DNA of 64,000 bases, taken from JBHOQX01 sp042408595. GTDB lineage: Bacteria > Chloroflexota > Chloroflexia > Chloroflexales > Roseiflexaceae. The position numbers and the translations under genes were made by a program. Shown piece after piece: positions 59,476 through 64,000 of the stretch (the first letter of the stretch is position 1; each line of letters starts with the position of its first letter). The stretch covers positions 55,511 through 119,510 of the forward strand of contig JBHOQX010000003.1 in the NCBI GenBank assembly GCA_042408595.1, written 5' to 3'. Below the pieces are notes generated by a model. It did no database searches, was not told the DNA's origin, and worked only from the letters and a program-made list of their open reading frames with translations.

Positions 59476-60393
59476 ATGACCACCCACGTCCATATCTCCG
59501 CCATCGTGCGCGCGGCGCTGGCCGCGGGCCGGCCGGTGGTCGCGCTGGAGAGCACGGTGATCGCGCACGGCCTGCCGTTTCCGCAGAACCTGGAGCTGGC
59601 CCGCGCGATGGAGGAAGAGGTGCGCGCCGCCGGCGCCGTCCCGGCGACGGTCGGCGTGGTACGCGGCGTGCCGACGGTCGGCATGGATGACGCCGCGATC
59701 ATGCGCTTCGCCCGCGCCGACGGGGTGCTGAAGGTATCGCGGCGCGACCTCGGCTATGCGGTGGCCGCCGGGCGCGATGGCGCGACGACGGTCGCGGCGA
59801 CCATGGCGCTCGCCGCGCTGGCCGGTGTGCCGGTCTTCGCCACCGGCGGCATCGGCGGGGTGCATCGCGGCGCTCGCGAGAGCTGGGACATCTCCGGCGA
59901 CCTGACCGAGCTGGCGCGCACGCCGGTGCTGGTGGTCTGCGCCGGGGCGAAGGCGATCCTCGACCTGCCGGCGACGCTTGAACACCTGGAGACCGCCGGC
60001 GTGCCGGTGCTCGGCCTGGCGACGGACGAGTTTCCGGCGTTCTACAGCGTCTCCAGCGGGCTGCCGGTCGCGGCGCGCGTCGAGACCCCGGCGGAGGCCG
60101 CGGCGGTCTGGCGGGCGCATCGCGCGCTTGGCGGGGGCGGTGGGCTGCTGCTGGCCGTGCCGCCGCCGGCGGAGGCGGCCTTGCCGCCCGCGCAGATCGA
60201 GCCGGTGGTCCAGCGGGCGCTGGCGCAGGCCGCGGCGGCGGGGGTGCGGGGTCAGGCGGTCACGCCGTTTCTGCTGGCGGCGGTCGCCCGGGAGACGCAC
60301 GGCGAGAGCCTGCGGGCGAACATGGCGCTGCTGCGGCAGAACGCCCGCGTCGCAGCGGCGGTGGCGGCGGCCCTGGCCGGCGGCCTGGTGTAG
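59476..60393 (+). CDS. psuG: Pseudouridine-5'-phosphate glycosidase
   Basis: 305 residues, family length. Conserved blocks: VVALESTVIAHGLPFPQNLE, PATVGVVRGVPTVGM, KVSRRDLGYAVAAGRDGATTVAATM, VFATGGIGGVHRGARESWDISGDL, CAGAKAILDLPATLEHLET and the ANMALLRQNARVA end. It cleaves pseudouridine 5'-phosphate to uracil and ribose 5-phosphate. A pseudouridine kinase gene (psuK) is not adjacent here. Stand-alone on the + strand after the TcA-like gene. Confidence 0.93.
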   Translation: MTTHVHISAIVRAALAAGRPVVALESTVIAHGLPFPQNLELARAMEEEVRAAGAVPATVGVVRGVPTVGMDDAAIMRFARADGVLKVSRRDLGYAVAAGRDGATTVAATMALAALAGVPVFATGGIGGVHRGARESWDISGDLTELARTPVLVVCAGAKAILDLPATLEHLETAGVPVLGLATDEFPAFYSVSSGLPVAARVETPAEAAAVWRAHRALGGGGGLLLAVPPPAEAALPPAQIEPVVQRALAQAAAAGVRGQAVTPFLLAAVARETHGESLRANMALLRQNARVAAAVAAALAGGLV

Positions 60394-60397
60394 GTGA

Positions 60398-60560
60398 GAC
60401 GCCGGACAGGCAGACGCGCAGACGGGGAGACACCCGGAGCTAGAAGCCAGACGGTCAGACGGTCAGACATCAGGCAATCTACAATCTGCACGCAACAAAA
60501 GCGCCGGCGGACCGCCGCCGGTTCCCCGCCTGCCCCCGCAAGTGGGGAGGGGGTAGCCGT
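60398..60560. repeat. Spacer of AGACGG/GTCAGAC words and a C/G-tract palindrome
   Basis: GACGGTCAGACGGTCAGAC and neighbouring CAGACGCGCAGACGGGG reiterate a short word between psuG and the response regulator gene. Near 60515-60557 C-tract and G-tract arms (CCCCGCCTGCCCCC / GGGGAGGGGG) form a palindrome like those at 7741-7928 and 54670-54732. Confidence 0.55.
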
Positions 60561-60569
60561 GTGGAGTTG

Positions 60570-61256
60570 TCACCCCCCATCATTCAACCGGTAGCCCAGG
60601 TGCGGCTCGGTGAGGATGCAGCGCGGGTGCGCCGGGTCGTCCTCCAGCTTGACCCGCAGCCGCCGGATGATCCCTTTGACATAATCGGTCGCGTCGCTAT
60701 ACTGCGGTCCCCAGACGCGCTGCAAGATCTGGCGGGTCGTGATCACCCGGCCGGCGTTGGCGGCCAGCTCGGCCAGCACGGCGTACTCGAGCGGCGTCAG
60801 CGCGACCGGCTGGCCGTGGTGCATGACACGCCGCTGGTCGGTGTCGATCACCAGATCGTGACAGACCACCAAGTGGCTGGCGATCCGGTCGCCGCGCCGC
60901 AACACGGCCCGCACCCGGGCCAGCAGCTCGGAGAGCCGAAACGGCTTGACCAGGTAATCGTCGGCCCCGGCGTCCAGCACCGAGACGATATCGGCCTCGG
61001 CCCCCTTGACGCTCAGCACAATGATCGGCGCCGCCGAGGTCTGCCGGATGCGGCGGCAGACTTCCAGGCCGCCGACGCCCGGAATCACCAGGTCGAGCAG
61101 CACCAGGTGCGGCGCGGTACGCTGAAAACGCGCCAGCGCCGCGTCGCTGTCGGCGGCCGTGACCACCTCGTACCCGTGGGCCTGGAGCGCTGGCGCCAGC
61201 GCCGCGGTGATTCCGGGGTCATCGTCCACCAGCAGAATGCGCTGGCCGCCGCTCAT
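60570..61256 (-). CDS. OmpR/KdpE-type response regulator
   Basis: 228 residues. Receiver domain: ILLVDDDPGI (acidic pocket), phosphoacceptor in LVLLDLVIPG, and VKPFRLSELLARV (Lys). C-terminal winged-helix DNA-binding domain (LTPLEYAVLAELAANAGRVITTRQILQRVWG, YVKGIIRRLRVKLEDDP, GYRL). The pattern is closest to KdpE-like regulators. GGAGGAGAG precedes the ATG at 61256, 38 bp inside the end of the histidine kinase gene, so the two are translationally coupled. Target genes are not evident. Confidence 0.92.
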   Translation of the reverse strand: MSGGQRILLVDDDPGITAALAPALQAHGYEVVTAADSDAALARFQRTAPHLVLLDLVIPGVGGLEVCRRIRQTSAAPIIVLSVKGAEADIVSVLDAGADDYLVKPFRLSELLARVRAVLRRGDRIASHLVVCHDLVIDTDQRRVMHHGQPVALTPLEYAVLAELAANAGRVITTRQILQRVWGPQYSDATDYVKGIIRRLRVKLEDDPAHPRCILTEPHLGYRLNDGG

Positions 61257-63804
61257 GGCTCTCCTCCGGGCGGGGTGGCTCGGCGCGGCAGGGCGCGCCG
61301 TCCGGCCGCGGGAGCGCCGCCAGCTCCGGCGGCGCCAGCGGCAGGCGCACCCGGAAGACACTCCCGCCGCCGGGCCGCGCATCCACCCAGATGCGCCCAC
61401 CGTGCGCCTCGACGATCCCCCGGCAGATCGCCAGCCCCAGGCCCGATCCGGGAACGTGCGTCCGCCGGTCGCGCTCCAGCCGGTAGAAGTGCTGAAAAAT
61501 CCGCTCGCGCTCGGCCTCGGCGATGCCGGGGCCGCGGTCGGCGACGTTGATCAGCACGGAGTCGCCGGTCGAGAACGCCTCGACGCGAACCGGGCCGCCC
61601 GGCGGGCCGTATTTCTGCGCGTTCTCCAGCAGGTTCCAGAGCATCTGGCCGAGCAGCGTCGGGTCGCCGTAGTACAGCGGCAGGTCGGGCGAGACCGACG
61701 CCTCTACCACACAGGCGGCGTCGCGCTGGCGCAATGGCCCGAGCGCGTCCTCGATCAACGCCGACAGCTCGATCCACTCCCGGTCGAGTGCCAGCCGCCC
61801 GGCCTCGATCGACGACAGATCGAGCAATTGATCGACATAGCGCCCCAGCCGGCCGGCCTGCTGCGCGATGTTCTGCAGCAGATCGTGCGTCTCCGGCGTG
61901 GCGGTCAGCTCCGGGCGCTCCAGCAGCCCCTCCACCGAAGCGCGAATGGCGGTCAGCGGCGTGCGCAGGTCGTGCGACACCGCCGCCAGAAAGGCGCTCT
62001 TCAGCTGGTCGGCGGCGCGCAACGCTTCCGTCTCGCTGGCGGCACGCCGCAGCCGGGCGTTGCTCAGCGCCAGGCCGAGCTGCTGACCAATGGTGGTGAA
62101 CAGCGTCAGGTCGCCCAGTGTCACTGGACGGTGGCGTCGGCTGCCGACCACCAGCGCGCCGATGCTTACATTGTGCAGTGTCAGCGGCATGACCACCAGG
62201 TCGCATAGCTGCAGCGCATCGATCGGCGGCGAGAGCGGCTCGCCGCCGTGCAGCCGGCAGATCAGCCGCGAGGCGCCGCTCTCGAGCGCGGGCCGCACCA
62301 GGTCGAGCAACGCCGGCGGCGGGCGGTCCGCGCCGCCGGGCTGGCCCGCGCCGCCGGGCAAGCCGTGGCTGGCGACCAGCCCCAGATCGCCATCCGGTGC
62401 GTCGCGCAGCAGCATCACGCCTGCGTCGAAGTCGGCGATCCCGGCGATCTGGCGGATCACCAGGTCGAGGTGCTGGCTCGGGTCGAGCAGGGTGCTGAGG
62501 AACGTCGCCATCGCGTTCAGCGCCGCCCGATGGCGGGCGTGGCGGTGCAGGTCGGTGAACATGCGCGCGTTCTCCAGCGCGGTCGCGGCATGGGCGGCGA
62601 TCGCCAGCCCCAGCCGTAGGTCGTCCACGTCCCAGGGGTGCGGGGCGAGATGCGCGCCGAGCAGCACCCCGATCAGGCCGCAGGCGGCAGTGAGGGGAAT
62701 GAGCGCGAGGGCCCGGATGCCGGCCGGAAGCGCCAGCGCCGCGAGGGCCGGCGGAATCTGCGCCGGTGTAGCATAGACCAGCGGCGCGCCCTCCTCGCAC
62801 CAGGCGGCGGTCTCCGGCTGCTGCGCCAGCGTGGCGAGCGCCTGCGCGGCGGCTCTGCCCCTGCCGCGCCGCTGCCAGACGCGCGACGGGGCATCGTCGG
62901 CGTCGAACAGGCAGGCCGCGGCGCAGGCCAGGCCGAGCGCCTGCCCGAACTGCGCCGCCACGGCATCGAGCGTGACCGCCAAATCCAGGCTGGCGCTGAT
63001 CGCCCCCAACGCAGCGGCCAGGCGCTCGGCGGCCTGGATGCGCCGGGCGTCGGCGGGCGGCCCGAGCGCGCCGGACGCCGGCAGGGTGACGCCGCGGAAG
63101 AAACGCCGCGCCGGCGCCGCCGGGTCGGGACGCCACAGGTTCTGCTGCACCTCGAACGCGGCAACGGCCAGCACCCCGGTCAGGAACGGGCGGACCAGCC
63201 GGTAGTCGCCGGTGATGTCCAGCACGCCGGCGATCTGGCCTGTGCCAGGGTGCAGGATCGGCGCAGCGGTGCAGGTGACATCCTGCCAGCCCTCGCAGTA
63301 GTGCTCGGCGGCGAGCAACTGCACGACGCGCCCGGTCGCCAGCGCCGTGCCGATCGCGTTCGTTCCAGCCGCGGCCTCGCTCCAGTCGCTGCCGGGCAAT
63401 AGCCCCTTGCGCGCCAGCCGCCGCATCCGCTCGCGGTTGCCGTCGATCTCCAGCAGACGCCCCTCGGCATCGCTCAGCGCCACGACATAGCCGACATCGC
63501 CCAGCTGGCCGCGCAGGCGTGCCAGCACCGGCCGTGCCGCCGCCAGCAGCGGCGCGCTCGCCGCCCGAAGCTCCGCGATCTGGCTGTCGGCTGGCGCGCT
63601 GAACAGCGCCAGCGAGCGGGTGGCGTTCACCTCGAGCGCCCGGCAGCGCTCCCAGGAGTCGCGGATGACCGGGCGCGGCAGCGCCCCGCCGGTCGCGCCG
63701 GTCGCCAGGAACGACTCGCGGATCTGCGCAAGCTGGCGCGCCGTCTGCTCGATATCGGAGAGCGAGGCGATCGAGAACACCGGTGGTCGATCCAGATCGC
63801 GCAT
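61219..63804 (-). CDS. Soluble sensor histidine kinase with an AcoR-like N-terminal module and two further GAF domains
   Basis: 861 residues, no membrane helices. Residues ~40-215 (PRPVIRDSWERCRALEV, LSDAEGRLLEIDGN, GSDWSEAAAGTNAIGTALATGR, HYCEGWQDVTCTAAPILHP) match the N-terminal sensing region of AcoR/DhaR sigma-54 activators. Then come GAF-type domains (~275-425, ~435-580), HisKA with SHDLRTPLTAIRAS (phospho-His, ~610), and HATPase with NLLENAQKYG, DRGPGIAEAE and GSGLGLAICRGIVEAHGG, a KdpD-like kinase core. GAGG lies 7 nt before the ATG at 63804. The gene overlaps its response regulator by 38 bp. The sensed ligand is unknown. Confidence 0.92.
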   Translation of the reverse strand: MRDLDRPPVFSIASLSDIEQTARQLAQIRESFLATGATGGALPRPVIRDSWERCRALEVNATRSLALFSAPADSQIAELRAASAPLLAAARPVLARLRGQLGDVGYVVALSDAEGRLLEIDGNRERMRRLARKGLLPGSDWSEAAAGTNAIGTALATGRVVQLLAAEHYCEGWQDVTCTAAPILHPGTGQIAGVLDITGDYRLVRPFLTGVLAVAAFEVQQNLWRPDPAAPARRFFRGVTLPASGALGPPADARRIQAAERLAAALGAISASLDLAVTLDAVAAQFGQALGLACAAACLFDADDAPSRVWQRRGRGRAAAQALATLAQQPETAAWCEEGAPLVYATPAQIPPALAALALPAGIRALALIPLTAACGLIGVLLGAHLAPHPWDVDDLRLGLAIAAHAATALENARMFTDLHRHARHRAALNAMATFLSTLLDPSQHLDLVIRQIAGIADFDAGVMLLRDAPDGDLGLVASHGLPGGAGQPGGADRPPPALLDLVRPALESGASRLICRLHGGEPLSPPIDALQLCDLVVMPLTLHNVSIGALVVGSRRHRPVTLGDLTLFTTIGQQLGLALSNARLRRAASETEALRAADQLKSAFLAAVSHDLRTPLTAIRASVEGLLERPELTATPETHDLLQNIAQQAGRLGRYVDQLLDLSSIEAGRLALDREWIELSALIEDALGPLRQRDAACVVEASVSPDLPLYYGDPTLLGQMLWNLLENAQKYGPPGGPVRVEAFSTGDSVLINVADRGPGIAEAERERIFQHFYRLERDRRTHVPGSGLGLAICRGIVEAHGGRIWVDARPGGGSVFRVRLPLAPPELAALPRPDGAPCRAEPPRPEESHERRPAHSAGGR

Positions 63805-63880
63805 GGTGCATCCTCGCCGGGCGGCGCCTGTGCCGCGCTAATGCGCTAATAGGGGAGTGATACCAAATTCGGGTGATTAC

Positions 63881-64000
63881 TTATGTTATCGTCACTTCAG
63901 GCCACCAATGAAAGTGAGTATGTGCACGAATGACCTCGGGCTGCTCACGCAAGCGACGACACCGTTCTGCTTGTGCGTCAATCAGCGCCTCCAAGTCGCT
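63881..64000 (-). CDS. C-terminal fragment, probably an IS630-type transposase, cut by window edge
   Basis: The last 39 codons plus stop are in the window; the gene continues beyond the right edge. The ending LEALIDAQAERCRRLREQPE..THFHWWPEVTIT resembles the C-termini of IS630-like transposases, which often end in RCxxL..xxxFHWWP. AT-richer sequence at 63851-63880 (GATACCAAATTCGGGTGATTAC) may include the end of the element. Family assignment rests on this short tail. Confidence 0.45.
   Translation of the reverse strand, partial: SDLEALIDAQAERCRRLREQPEVIRAHTHFHWWPEVTIT

Noticed and set aside
56164..60300. Open frame of 1378 codons on the minus strand opposite the TcA-like gene and psuG
   Set aside because: Spans two unrelated plus-strand genes with clear motifs; composition is typical of an antisense shadow.
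61253..63811. Second 852-codon minus-strand frame overlapping the histidine kinase
   Set aside because: Same strand, shifted by one base; Arg/Gly/Ala-rich translation without motifs, whereas the other frame has HisKA and HATPase signatures.

Overview
The window is GC-rich DNA of bacterial type, densely coded with short intergenic gaps. It probably comes from a filamentous or phototroph-related member of the Chloroflexota (Roseiflexus/Kouleothrix-like). The hints are a CpXC-domain protein, a very long multi-GAF SpoIIE phosphatase, large LuxR/NB-ARC regulators, a class I xylose isomerase, and intergenic spacers packed with short repetitive 'words' and palindromes. No rRNA gene or taxonomic marker confirms this, so the assignment is inference.

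Layout. 1-7.5 kb holds a thiolase fragment, a CpXC protein, a GT9 glycosyltransferase broken up by in-frame palindromic insertions, 3-hydroxybutyrate dehydrogenase, acetoacetyl-CoA synthetase and an esterase. Thiolase, dehydrogenase and synthetase together would convert 3-hydroxybutyrate to acetyl-CoA. 8-17 kb (mostly + strand) holds a six-GAF SpoIIE phosphatase, a diacylglycerol-kinase-like lipid kinase, a PAP2 phosphatase, an alpha/beta hydrolase, a Mug DNA glycosylase and a YpdA-like flavoprotein. 17-22 kb (minus) holds three peptidases (M17, PepT, M20), then a decayed small gene and a two-tRNA operon (Leu-CAG, Gln-CTG) with a near-consensus promoter.

23-44 kb is about 20 kb of co-oriented minus-strand genes that look like one carbohydrate uptake and catabolism locus. 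It contains a TAT-type lipoprotein binding protein, two permeases, a 67-residue membrane protein, two different MalK-type ATPases, three TIM-barrel epimerase/isomerase proteins, a cupin, a GntR regulator, an SDR, xylose isomerase, a Gfo/Idh/MocA oxidoreductase, a VOC protein, a creatininase-like amidohydrolase, a Tm-1-like protein, a 4Fe-4S protein and a GlcD-like flavoprotein. The substrate is not evident. 44-46.6 kb (+) carries a second Tm-1-like gene followed by a PEP-hydrolase-like TIM barrel; together they are the two halves of the plant Tm-1 architecture.

46.9-60.4 kb (+) holds an acetyltransferase, a deoxynucleoside kinase, a MoxR/DUF58 pair, a LuxR-type regulator, an ICMT-like methyltransferase, a SnoaL-like protein, a 1483-residue protein resembling the translocation/TcB-binding part of a Tc-toxin A subunit with no TcB/TcC partner nearby, and pseudouridine-5'-phosphate glycosidase. 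60.5-63.8 kb (minus) is an overlapping histidine kinase/response regulator pair, and the right edge clips what looks like a transposase C-terminus.

The most unusual signals are the orphan TcA-like protein, the palindromic insertions inside the GT9 reading frame, a structured dispersed repeat whose terminal stem differs between two copies by a paired change, and the 'lexicon' of repetitive words in the spacers.
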